Source: Candidatus Hydrothermota bacterium
GTDB taxonomy: Bacteria; Hydrothermota; Hydrothermia; B15-G9
DNA: 6,272 nucleotides
Assembly (NCBI GenBank): GCA_003645975.1
Contig: QNDP01000093.1
Coordinates: forward strand, 1-6,272
Direction: 5' to 3'
Below the pieces are notes generated by a model that was not told where the DNA came from, made no database searches, and saw only the letters and a list, made by a program, of their open reading frames with translations. This document shows, piece by piece, positions 1-6,209 of this stretch; position 1 is the first letter of the stretch, and the number at the start of each line of letters is the position of its first letter. The position numbers were made by a program, and so were the translations under genes.

Positions 1-225
1 CGCTTCGGACACTCCAAGCTGTTTGCCATGTTTGGCCACTTTGAGCCATCGATACTGTTTTGTCGCTTCCTTAGCGCGTTCGTAAGTGCCATCGGTCGAA
101 CCGTCATCGACCAGAATAACCTCGCAGTCGATTCCGGATTCCCGAATCATCTTGTCGAGTTCACGAAAGAGCACAGGAAGGTTTTCAACCTCGTTATGGG
201 CTGGGATAATGACGGACAATTTCAT
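1..225 (-). CDS. Family 2 glycosyltransferase, N-terminal part (runs off left edge)
   Basis: The first 75 codons of a GT-A fold family 2 glycosyltransferase are present; the rest lies beyond base 1. Residues 4-12 (SVIIPAHNE) form the opening beta strand and nucleotide-binding loop, and residues 37-47 (VILVDDGSTDG) hold the D40-D41 pair typical of the nucleotide-sugar site. The segment at about 62-75 (KVAKHGKQLGVSEA) fits the 'R-N-x-G-x-x-x-A' block of the polyprenyl-phosphate sugar transferase subgroup. These enzymes move a sugar from a nucleotide donor to a lipid carrier or glycan at the cytoplasmic membrane. The ATG at 223-225 has a good upstream GGGAGG (minus strand, about 231-237). It lies 76 bp downstream of the 452-residue gene on the same strand. 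A weak promoter-like pair (CTGTCA at 283-288, TAAAAT at 259-264, 18-bp spacer) could give it separate transcription. The exact acceptor cannot be told. Confidence 0.92.
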   Translation of the reverse strand, partial: MKLSVIIPAHNEVENLPVLFRELDKMIRESGIDCEVILVDDGSTDGTYERAKEATKQYRWLKVAKHGKQLGVSEA

Positions 226-301
226 AATTTGCCTCCCGATACACAATTTTGGGCGGAAATTTTAAGGGGTGATGAAACCCATTGACAGGAAGTGGACTCG
301 A

Positions 302-1660
302 TTATGTCAACCATCTGGTCAATTTCTCGAACTTGTGCTTGACGAGATAGAACACGGTGCTGATCCCAAAGATCGAGATAAAGATCCTTGTTATCAAAGG
401 GATCTCTGGAAAGGCTTGGATGAACTCGAAGACGACGAATATTCCGAAAAGGATGGCGAGGACTCGTTCAGCGCGGTTCTCCTCGATCTCTGTCCTCGTG
501 TGGATACTGGAAAGCGCCAGTTCTGCCTGCTGGCGCGTGATGTCGAAGAACCTGCAATCTCCTTCCATCTGCTCAACTACGAACTTCATCCGATTGACGA
601 GACTGTTTCCAAGCGTCCCGTCCTCGATCGGTTTGTCTCTACTTATCAGCTCGAAGTTCCTGAGCGCTATTTTGCCGGCGTTAATAAGTTCTTGAACCTG
701 ACTCACGTCCTCGATAAACCGTTTTTGCTCCTCGAAAATCCTGATCACAGAGTCCTCAAGCTCCTTGAGGGTGAACTTGTGAACTTTACGCCTCTTCAAC
801 CTTATGCTTCTTCGCCTAAATCGTTTATTTCGTCCAACCTCAGTTCCGCTGGCCGCAAGTGCCCTCAGCAAACCGTCGAGCTGACGCTCACGGTCGAACA
901 CCTCTTCCCTCAACCCATTCTCCTCATAAACCCGATAAATGTAAGACAACCTGATGATCTGCAACAAGATGTCCATAGCGGATCCGTAAAGTAATGTCAT
1001 AGTCCACTCCTCCTGAGCAACTTCCTGTGGAAGCAAAACAACCGCTATGCATTCAGGGACATCGCGGAAGGCAAGGGGATTAAGGAAAGCGAGAAAAAAG
1101 TTATCCTTCTTCAAGGTTATCAAATTCTCGGAAATGTTGTCCTTCGTGTCCTCTACAATCTTTTGCGCCTCGATGAATTCGGCTGAAGCTTCTTTAAGCT
1201 CATTTTCATCGTGTTCGTCGAAATCCTTCAGTTCAGCGTAGAGGATGTAGCCGTCGCCGATAAATGCCTCGTGTTCTGGAGGTTTTTCGACTGGCGGCAT
1301 CGGAACGACCGCTTCGCTTGGAGAGAATTCGCCTTCCCTCAAAACCAAAAAATAGAAGTAAAACATGTCAAGCTGCATGTGGGCGTCAATTGACGGAAAA
1401 CCCTCTGGCGGTTCTGATGAGAGCACCCGTTTGCGCACATGCCGCCTTTTTGGTTTCTCCTTCTCGTCCAGATCGATTCGATAGTCTCCCAGCTCTTTTT
1501 GAAACTCCTTTTTGCAGAATTCTTTGAATGTTTGGAATGTCCTGTCGAAATGTTCTTTGAAAGCCCTCACGAACTCGGAGGCCGTCTCAGGGCGTTTGGG
1601 GTCTTGTTGAAGCCACTGATAAACCCTGAAGACCGTCGGGTCATGAAGTTTGATGTTCAT
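302..1660 (-). CDS. CATRA-like membrane-anchored conflict-system protein (putative), two C-terminal TM helices
   Basis: A 452-residue protein with a long cytoplasmic part and a C-terminal membrane hairpin: TM1 about 400-417, a turn at 418-421 (PEIP), TM2 about 422-440, then a basic tail (KHKFEKLTRW). Residues 300-398 are helical and charged, probably a coiled stalk leading into TM1. The middle block at about 203-268 has 'ECIAVVLLP', 'WTMTLLYG' (219-226) and a helix 'IIRLSYIYRVYEENGLREE' ending in 'LDGLLRALA'. This block, together with the stalk and TM hairpin, matches my memory of the CATRA-type CASPASE/TPR repeat-associated proteins (BN6_48550 family), which are also about 450 residues with two C-terminal helices. 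That assignment is inference. Two basic patches (67-80 and 277-296) are notable. The start overlaps the preceding gene's stop as ATGA (1657-1660), so translation is probably coupled; its own Shine-Dalgarno is weak. A CorA-type channel is unlikely because no GMN motif follows TM1. Confidence 0.6.
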   Translation of the reverse strand: MNIKLHDPTVFRVYQWLQQDPKRPETASEFVRAFKEHFDRTFQTFKEFCKKEFQKELGDYRIDLDEKEKPKRRHVRKRVLSSEPPEGFPSIDAHMQLDMFYFYFLVLREGEFSPSEAVVPMPPVEKPPEHEAFIGDGYILYAELKDFDEHDENELKEASAEFIEAQKIVEDTKDNISENLITLKKDNFFLAFLNPLAFRDVPECIAVVLLPQEVAQEEWTMTLLYGSAMDILLQIIRLSYIYRVYEENGLREEVFDRERQLDGLLRALAASGTEVGRNKRFRRRSIRLKRRKVHKFTLKELEDSVIRIFEEQKRFIEDVSQVQELINAGKIALRNFELISRDKPIEDGTLGNSLVNRMKFVVEQMEGDCRFFDITRQQAELALSSIHTRTEIEENRAERVLAILFGIFVVFEFIQAFPEIPLITRIFISIFGISTVFYLVKHKFEKLTRWLT

Positions 1661-1980
1661 CGCTTTGACCCTGACTTACCGGGCGCCTTGTTGACCAATG
1701 TGTTGAGCCGGTTGGCCAATATCCGCTTCTGCTCCTCATCGGGCACCCTTCCGGGCGGAATAGGCGCTCTGAAAATCGACACCTTCTCGATGTCCCACTT
1801 CTCAAAGAGCAACCTAAGCCTCTTAATTAACTCGTCCAAAGTAACATTCACATCCTCAGCCAGTTCTATGATCTCTTTTACATCCCCAACGAACTCCTCC
1901 CACCTGCCCATCCTGCTGAATCTGGCATATAACTCATCCCATTGTCTCTCAAGCGAATACACAAAATCCTCCCAAAGCAT
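1657..1980 (-). CDS. Small CATRA-system-associated-like protein (putative)
   Basis: A soluble protein of 107 residues from the ATG at 1978-1980, mostly helical and rich in charged residues, with no signal peptide or membrane segment. The first part (LWEDFVYSLERQWDELYARF) is followed by helices up to about residue 70 and then a strand-like 'EKVSIFRAPIPPGRVPDEE' and 'KRILANRLNTLVNKAP'. The pattern of a hydrophobic strand, a proline-rich turn and then R-x-N-x-L-V near the C terminus resembles the roughly 100-residue small proteins encoded next to CATRA membrane proteins (CATASP-like). That is recalled similarity, not a search result. It sits directly upstream of, and overlaps by 4 bp, the putative CATRA protein, which supports a shared role. 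An upstream in-frame ATG at 1999-2001 would give 114 residues, but its extra MKQRREA is encoded by the Shine-Dalgarno region of the inner start, so the inner start is preferred. Confidence 0.6.
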   Translation of the reverse strand: MLWEDFVYSLERQWDELYARFSRMGRWEEFVGDVKEIIELAEDVNVTLDELIKRLRLLFEKWDIEKVSIFRAPIPPGRVPDEEQKRILANRLNTLVNKAPGKSGSKR

Positions 1981-1986
1981 CGCCTC

Positions 1987-1993
1987 CCTCCTT
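1987..1993 (-). promoter_or_regulatory. Ribosome binding site deciding the small protein's start
   Basis: On the minus strand AAGGAGG lies 6 bases before the ATG at 1978-1980, an ideal strength and spacing. The competing ATG at 1999-2001 has AGGAG only 3 bases away, which is too close for efficient initiation. Confidence 0.65.
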
Positions 1994-2037
1994 TGTTTCA
2001 TCGTCTCCTAATTTCAAAGAACGGAAAGTCCTGAAGT

Positions 2038-2241
2038 TTATTCGGCGTTGAAAAAAAAGATTTTGCTCAAGGACTTATCGGGGCTAAGGACGGTTCGACC
2101 CGTGAACCTGTCCCACACACGGACGGTCTTGTCAAGTGAAGCGGTAATGATAAACCTGCCGTCCGGCGTGTAGGCGATGCCTTTTACCTTACCCGAATGG
2201 CCATCCGGATCGATGACTGGAAAGAACTTGGTCTCAGCCAT
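2038..2241 (-). CDS. Truncated WD40-repeat protein, one blade only
   Basis: An ORF of 67 residues. Residues 15-44 form one WD40 blade: H15-S-G-K-V, then 'AYTPDGRFIITAS' and 'DKTVRVWD' (37-44). A complete propeller needs about seven blades, so this cannot fold alone as a propeller. The N terminus (FFPVIDPDGHSG) resembles the start of WD40 proteins fused to caspase-like peptidases, in which a second blade would follow. Here 'TGRTVLSPDKSL' (47-58) looks as if the sequence between two blades had been deleted, joining 'TGRTV' straight to an 'LSPDxxSL' strand. The ORF then ends after an 8-A tract (2051-2058, plus strand). It has a good promoter and an acceptable Shine-Dalgarno (GAGG), and leads the three-gene unit, 57 bp before the small gene. 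It is probably a remnant of the sensor/protease gene; a small functional peptide cannot be excluded. Confidence 0.6.
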   Translation of the reverse strand: MAETKFFPVIDPDGHSGKVKGIAYTPDGRFIITASLDKTVRVWDRFTGRTVLSPDKSLSKIFFFNAE

Positions 2242-2265
2242 GATACAACCTCACATTTGACGCAA

Positions 2266-2294
2266 ATTATAAAAAATCAAGGGTTGAGAAGCAA
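2266..2294 (-). promoter_or_regulatory. Sigma70-type promoter of the WD40/CATRA-like unit
   Basis: On the minus strand a -35 TTGCTT (2289-2294) and a perfect -10 TATAAT (2266-2271) are separated by exactly 17 bases. A start near 2259 would leave a leader of about 18 bases before the ATG at 2239-2241, with GAGG in place as ribosome binding site. The fit is by pattern only. Confidence 0.6.
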
Positions 2295-2307
2295 CGACCA
2301 TGAACCT

Positions 2308-2348
2308 CAAGGTCTTAGTCTCCGCATTGAGACAGAGACTAACCTTGG
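2308..2348. repeat. Imperfect inverted repeat / stem-loop
   Basis: The arm CAAGGTCTTAGTCTC (2308-2322) pairs with GAGACTAACCTTGG (2335-2348) with one bulged base and a 12-base loop. A competing inner hairpin GTCTC/GAGAC (2318-2322 with 2329-2333) is also possible. On the plus strand an ATTTTGTTT stretch follows, like a terminator, but no plus-strand gene lies upstream to be terminated. It is more likely a repeat-element end or a structure left of the divergent promoters. Confidence 0.55.
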
Positions 2349-2430
2349 CAATTTTGTTTGTGATGAAGGATTTTGAATAAAAATTTGGCTTTGCTGATAG
2401 GAAACTCGACCGCTGACATTTGAGGAGTAG

Positions 2431-2522
2431 CCCCCCATCCTAACCTTTCCTCCAGAGGGGGAAGGAACTTGATGCCTCCATGTGAATCCTCCCTCTCCCA
2501 GAGGGATGGGTCGGGGTAGGGG
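2431..2522. repeat. CCCTCTCCC/GGGAGAGGG-type dispersed palindromic repeat relic
   Basis: Two C/G-rich arms (2431-2466 and 2488-2522) form an imperfect palindrome in which many mismatches are transitions. Each arm also holds a small hairpin: TTCCTCC-AGA-GGGGGAA (2447-2463) and CCCTCT-CCC-AGAGGG (2491-2505). Sequences of this style, whose translations read like 'PLPLGEGG' and 'PSPSGGK', are a known kind of non-coding dispersed repeat in many bacterial genomes. It contains no transposase. Copy number in the genome cannot be judged from one window. Confidence 0.6.
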
Positions 2523-3016
2523 CGCAATCCGACATTCATGACGACGGGATTGAATGACAATCGAGATGGTGAGTTGCAAAGGGGTTGGGAAGGATATATC
2601 CCTGAAAAATTCGGTTTTTATCCCGATACCGCAAACTAAACAACTGACAGTCGTTCCCCTTTGATTGATAACTTCTTGACTCTCAATGCTGAGGTGAGTT
2701 TTCTCGTTACTTTGTAAATAAGAGTTATGTCGATCTTTGCTCTGTTCGTGTGGGGCAAAGCCATCCCTTGAATTTTTAAGCCTCCACTTTTCGAACAGCT
2801 TCACAGCACGGTTCTCAACAAATTTGGCTTCACAATCTTTTGGCGTTATCGTTAATTAGTGCGAAAATATGACTCTTTCTCAACGCAGGAATCCGAAATG
2901 CACATGGCGTTCACAATGGGGTTAAAATGACCTCCGTGAAAACATGACAAAGGGGTGTCGCAAAAGGCGGTAAAATCGGTAAGAGGTTCCACAGTTGGGC
3001 AAATAGGAGGTTTTCG

Positions 3017-4258
3017 ATGAAGCTCAAAATGTTAGCGTTAACTGCATTGACCATCTTTGTGTTGGAAGCTCAGGCGCAGCCGCCCGCACAGGCCTTCGGG
3101 TTCGGTGGCGGCGCCGGCCTAAGCGTCATCTCAGATACCTTGTGGTTCAACATCCTCCTCAACACCGAATTAACTCTTGGAAAGTTCGGCGTCGGACTCA
3201 ATGTTCCGCTCAGGTTCAACTTCCAACAGGGCATCCGCAAGGCGGACTGGGACGCCAAACGGGACTACGCTAAGCTCATCCGCTACATAAGGTTCGGCCA
3301 TCCTTTCGACCCGTTTTACATCCGCATCGGCGCCCTCGAACATGTAACTCTCGGCCATGGCTTCATCGTCTATGATTACAACAACCGCCTCCGTGAAGAC
3401 GACTATCCGAAGATCGGCATGGACATGCATGTGGATTTGGGGCGCTTTGGGATGCAATTGATCAACTCGGATTTCGGGCGGTGGGGACTCATCGCTATGC
3501 GCGGTTTCGTGCGGCCTATGCCTCAAAGCGTTCCGATAATCAAAAACTTGGAGTTCGGCCTGTCCTACGCTCAGGATGCTGACCCGGACGAGCGCAAAGC
3601 CACGACCAACACCGTGTGGATTTGGGGGATGGACGCCGGCCTGCCGATCATCCGTTCAAAGTTCCTGAATTTCGATCTTTACGCCGATTACGCAAAGATT
3701 TTCGATCACGGCGACGGAGCCACATTCGGCCTCAACTTCGTCGTCCCGAACATGCTCGGCATCTTCCAGATGGGCATGAAACTCGAAAAGCGCCAACTGA
3801 ACGAACACTTTGTGCCTTCATATTTCGACGCACTTTACGAGATCGACAAATTTGAGAAGGAATCGATGTTGGACACTGTAACGCGCAGGGTCAAAGGCAC
3901 TTTTGGCCAGCTTTCCGCCTTGATTCTCAACGAAATTCAAATTGCAGGCGACTATTTCCACGACGACAAACGGCCGTGCAGCGGCATCTTAAAGCTCTGG
4001 GCTACAACCGGAAAACTCATCCCCGGCGTTACGGCCAATTTCGGATACTTCAAGGACGGCATCGAAACGCTCAGGGATGTCTTCACCGTGAACGAGCGTT
4101 CGGTGTTCATCGGCGAGGGCGGCTATCGCATAAACCCCTACATCACATTATATTTCACGATGAGGCGCACTTTCAGGTATAACCCTGAGACCGACGAATA
4201 CGAACCACAGGACGAATTCGGCACGAGACTTGAATTTAATTGGCAATCAGGCGGTTAA
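3017..4258 (+). CDS. Outer-membrane beta-barrel protein of unknown function
   Basis: A 413-residue exported protein. A signal peptide is clear: K2 and K4, a hydrophobic stretch at 5-16, and signal peptidase I sites after A20 (EAQA) or A26 (PAQA). The mature part alternates hydrophobic and polar residues with many aromatic strand ends and short Gly/Asp/Asn turns, ending in a strand-like 'EFGTRLEFNW', as expected for a beta-barrel. The block RYIRFG (89-94) followed by LEHVTLGHGF (107-116), and the later 'IIKNLEFGLSYAQDADP', recall an uncharacterised outer-membrane family common in FCB-related candidate phyla. No plug, OmpA or TonB-box motif is seen. AGGAGG (3005-3010) lies 6 bases before the ATG, fixing the start. 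It leads the plus-strand operon, with the M1 peptidase 17 bp downstream, so it may serve as pore, anchor or partner for exported peptide processing; that role is inference. Confidence 0.75.
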   Translation: MKLKMLALTALTIFVLEAQAQPPAQAFGFGGGAGLSVISDTLWFNILLNTELTLGKFGVGLNVPLRFNFQQGIRKADWDAKRDYAKLIRYIRFGHPFDPFYIRIGALEHVTLGHGFIVYDYNNRLREDDYPKIGMDMHVDLGRFGMQLINSDFGRWGLIAMRGFVRPMPQSVPIIKNLEFGLSYAQDADPDERKATTNTVWIWGMDAGLPIIRSKFLNFDLYADYAKIFDHGDGATFGLNFVVPNMLGIFQMGMKLEKRQLNEHFVPSYFDALYEIDKFEKESMLDTVTRRVKGTFGQLSALILNEIQIAGDYFHDDKRPCSGILKLWATTGKLIPGVTANFGYFKDGIETLRDVFTVNERSVFIGEGGYRINPYITLYFTMRRTFRYNPETDEYEPQDEFGTRLEFNWQSGG

Positions 4259-4275
4259 AAGGAGGTTAGGCAGAG

Positions 4276-6207
4276 ATGACGACTTTAATTTTGGGATGCA
4301 TCTTGGTGATTCCGTCTCCCCGTCTGGACGCACGGGGTTATCTGAAAGTGCTTGAAATGTCGAGATTTATCGCTGCACATCCGACATTTGAGGACACCAC
4401 CGCACCCTACGACGCCGTCCACTACGAGATCCACATCAAGATTTTCCCAACTTCGCACTACATCGAGGGTTACACGGCCTCGACCGTTGCCGTCAGAGAT
4501 ACGCTCGATGTCCTCTCGCTGCATTTCCGCGGCTACACGATCGACAGCATAAAAATCGATTCGAGCGCCGTCGGTTATTCTCGCACAGACACAACTATCG
4601 AGTTGACTTTGCCATCCCAAGCACTTCCCGGCGATACACTTACAGCCCATGTGTGGTATCGAGGCACGCCGCCATCGACGACCGCCGGGTTTAACGGAGG
4701 CATCGTCTTTGACAACGGCTACGTATTTGTGGCATTTGACCTCGATATCGGGCGCGCATGGTTCCCGTGCCATGATACGCCGTCGGATAAAGCCACAGTT
4801 GACCAATACATCGAAGCGCCGCTCGATTACTTCGTCGTTGCAAATGGTTCACTCGTCGAGGTGGACACACTGGACAGCTCCGTAGTCTTCCATTGGCGTG
4901 AGGGCTATCCGATAGCGACCTATCTGACGGTGTTTGCGGCTTACAATCATTTTGCTCACATCGTCGATACAGCCTATGTCAATGGGACTCCGGTGCCTGT
5001 GCATGGCTGGGTAGCCCGATGGGACTCCTCGCGCAGGGCGAACCGTCTCGTCAATGTGCCCGACATGGTCGAATATTTCTCCGAAGTCTATGGAGCCTAT
5101 CCTTTCATCGGGGAGAAGTTTTCAAATGTCGATGTGCCATTGGGTTACGCTATGGAAAATCAGACGAATGTCTTCATCGACATGGACTTAAACTGGGGCA
5201 GGAATTGGGATTGGGTGCTTGCGCACGAGCTTTCGCATCAGTGGTGGGGCGACTGCGTTACACTCGGAACTTGGGCTGATGTGTGGTTGAACGAAGGATT
5301 TGCGACATATTCGGAGGCGATAAACGCCTATCGCACGGGCGGAATGGCTGCATATCACTCCTATATCAGGAACAACATCATGAATTACTACATCGCCAAT
5401 GAGCCCTATCCGCCTTACCCGATCTACAATCCCGGTTCGATCTGGCGGATGTATTCGGTCGTTACCTACGAAAAAGGCGCTTCCGTGCTGCACATGCTCA
5501 GGCATATCGTCGGCGATTCCGTATTTTTTGAGATTCTGCGGACTTATCGCTCGAGATTTGAATATGGAAATGCTGTTACAAGCGAGTTCCATGCAGTCGC
5601 TGAGGAGGTGTCGGGCATAGACCTCGACTGGTTCTTCGACGAATGGGTCTATTCACCGGGCTATCCGAAATATCGATACGGATGGGATGTCTGGCCTGTG
5701 GGAGACAGCTTCGACTTGGTGTTACAAATCGATCAGATTCAAAGCCATAACTATGGAGTTCCGACTATCAAGATGCCTATCGATGTCGAAATCGTCTTTG
5801 AGAGCGGCGAAACATTGAGGACTGTGGTCTGGGACTCACTTGATTCTCAAGTGTTCAGATTCACATTCGCCGAAGCTCCGAGAAGTGTGGTTATCGATCC
5901 GGATGACTGGATTCTCTGTCGGAAATACACCAGCGAAATCGTCGAGGCTGAGCCGGCACAGCCGATCGATGCGAAAGAAATCCGAATTTCTTTGGACGGC
6001 GACCTGCTCAATGTGGCTTTCGAGAGCAAAAATTATGGCTATAAGACGCTTGAGATTTTCGACATAGCAGGTCGCTTGGTGGCACGAAAAGGCGTTTTCG
6101 CCAAAGTTGGGCAGAATGTGGTCCGAATCAGGATGACCGCTTGCCCTGACGGCGTTTACTTCGTTAAAGTCGGAGACAGAACTCAAAAATTCCTGTTCAT
6201 GAGGTGA
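4276..6207 (+). CDS. Secreted M1-family zinc aminopeptidase with C-terminal sorting-like domain
   Basis: A 643-residue gluzincin metallopeptidase that should remove N-terminal residues from peptides outside the cytoplasm. The beta-rich M1 N-terminal domain runs from about 46 (DAVHYEIHIKI) to 210 and includes the family block 'GRAWFPCHDTPSDKA' (159-173). The substrate-binding exopeptidase motif is GYAMEN (290-295, GAMEN-like). The zinc site is HELSH (317-321) with E340 in NEGFATY; E318 is the general base, and Y398 in 'TYEKGAS' is the expected transition-state tyrosine. All key residues are present. No ERAP1-like C-terminal helical domain follows. Instead residues about 567-643 form a small beta domain ('LEIFDIAGRLVARKG', 'PDGVYFVKVGD', ending KFLFMR), like FlgD-like/T9SS type A sorting domains. 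The N terminus is hydrophobic (residues 3-13) but has no positive charge, so the signal peptide is atypical. An in-frame stop at 4267-4269 rules out a longer start. GGAGG lies at 4261-4265. Confidence 0.95.
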   Translation: MTTLILGCILVIPSPRLDARGYLKVLEMSRFIAAHPTFEDTTAPYDAVHYEIHIKIFPTSHYIEGYTASTVAVRDTLDVLSLHFRGYTIDSIKIDSSAVGYSRTDTTIELTLPSQALPGDTLTAHVWYRGTPPSTTAGFNGGIVFDNGYVFVAFDLDIGRAWFPCHDTPSDKATVDQYIEAPLDYFVVANGSLVEVDTLDSSVVFHWREGYPIATYLTVFAAYNHFAHIVDTAYVNGTPVPVHGWVARWDSSRRANRLVNVPDMVEYFSEVYGAYPFIGEKFSNVDVPLGYAMENQTNVFIDMDLNWGRNWDWVLAHELSHQWWGDCVTLGTWADVWLNEGFATYSEAINAYRTGGMAAYHSYIRNNIMNYYIANEPYPPYPIYNPGSIWRMYSVVTYEKGASVLHMLRHIVGDSVFFEILRTYRSRFEYGNAVTSEFHAVAEEVSGIDLDWFFDEWVYSPGYPKYRYGWDVWPVGDSFDLVLQIDQIQSHNYGVPTIKMPIDVEIVFESGETLRTVVWDSLDSQVFRFTFAEAPRSVVIDPDDWILCRKYTSEIVEAEPAQPIDAKEIRISLDGDLLNVAFESKNYGYKTLEIFDIAGRLVARKGVFAKVGQNVVRIRMTACPDGVYFVKVGDRTQKFLFMR

Positions 6208-6209
6208 AT

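Larger units (their letters stand above)
2242..3016. other. Divergent intergenic region without a convincing gene
   Basis: This 775-bp stretch separates the minus-strand unit from the plus-strand operon. Apart from the promoter and the two repeats listed separately, it holds an 11-bp direct repeat AAATTTGGCTT at 2381-2391 and 2820-2830, and a perfect 10-bp palindrome GGATATATCC at 2592-2601. A minus-strand open frame over 2307-2804 has repeat-derived composition and no recognisable domain. Two TAAAAT boxes (2923-2928 and 2971-2976) precede the beta-barrel gene, but neither has a well-spaced -35. No tRNA, rRNA or CRISPR is seen. Confidence 0.6.

Noticed and set aside
245..290. Terminator after the membrane-protein gene (GGGT/ACCC hairpin before TTAAAATTT)
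   Set aside because: The stem is only four base pairs and the T tract is interrupted, so it is too weak to call.
269..994. Plus-strand open frame of 241 codons
   Set aside because: It lies antisense to the 452-residue gene, has no domain-like pattern and no good ribosome binding site; the minus-strand frame has TM helices, operon overlap and coherent composition.
302..1660. CorA-type Mg2+ channel, suggested by stalk plus two C-terminal TM helices
   Set aside because: There is no GMN motif after TM1, the loop between helices is only about four residues, and the N-terminal part does not look like a CorA domain.
2592..2601. Perfect palindrome GGATATATCC as an operator
   Set aside because: It is 10 bp, single copy, and more than 400 bp from the plus-strand gene start and about 320 bp upstream of the minus-strand promoter; chance is the simpler reading.
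2307..2804. Minus-strand open frame of 165 codons in the intergenic region
   Set aside because: Its centre is translated from the palindromic repeat (PIPLGEGG, PSPSGGK), its ends run into other repeats, and no ribosome binding site or domain was seen.
2899..2976. Promoter for the beta-barrel gene at the TAAAAT boxes
   Set aside because: Both boxes match -10 consensus fairly well, but the -35 candidates are weak (TGCACA, 18-bp spacer) or badly spaced (ATGACA, 21 bp), so no site can be assigned with confidence.
2414..4396. Shared 12-mer GACATTTGAGGA in the intergenic region and in the M1 gene
   Set aside because: One copy is in coding sequence and flanks differ completely; it looks like coincidence.
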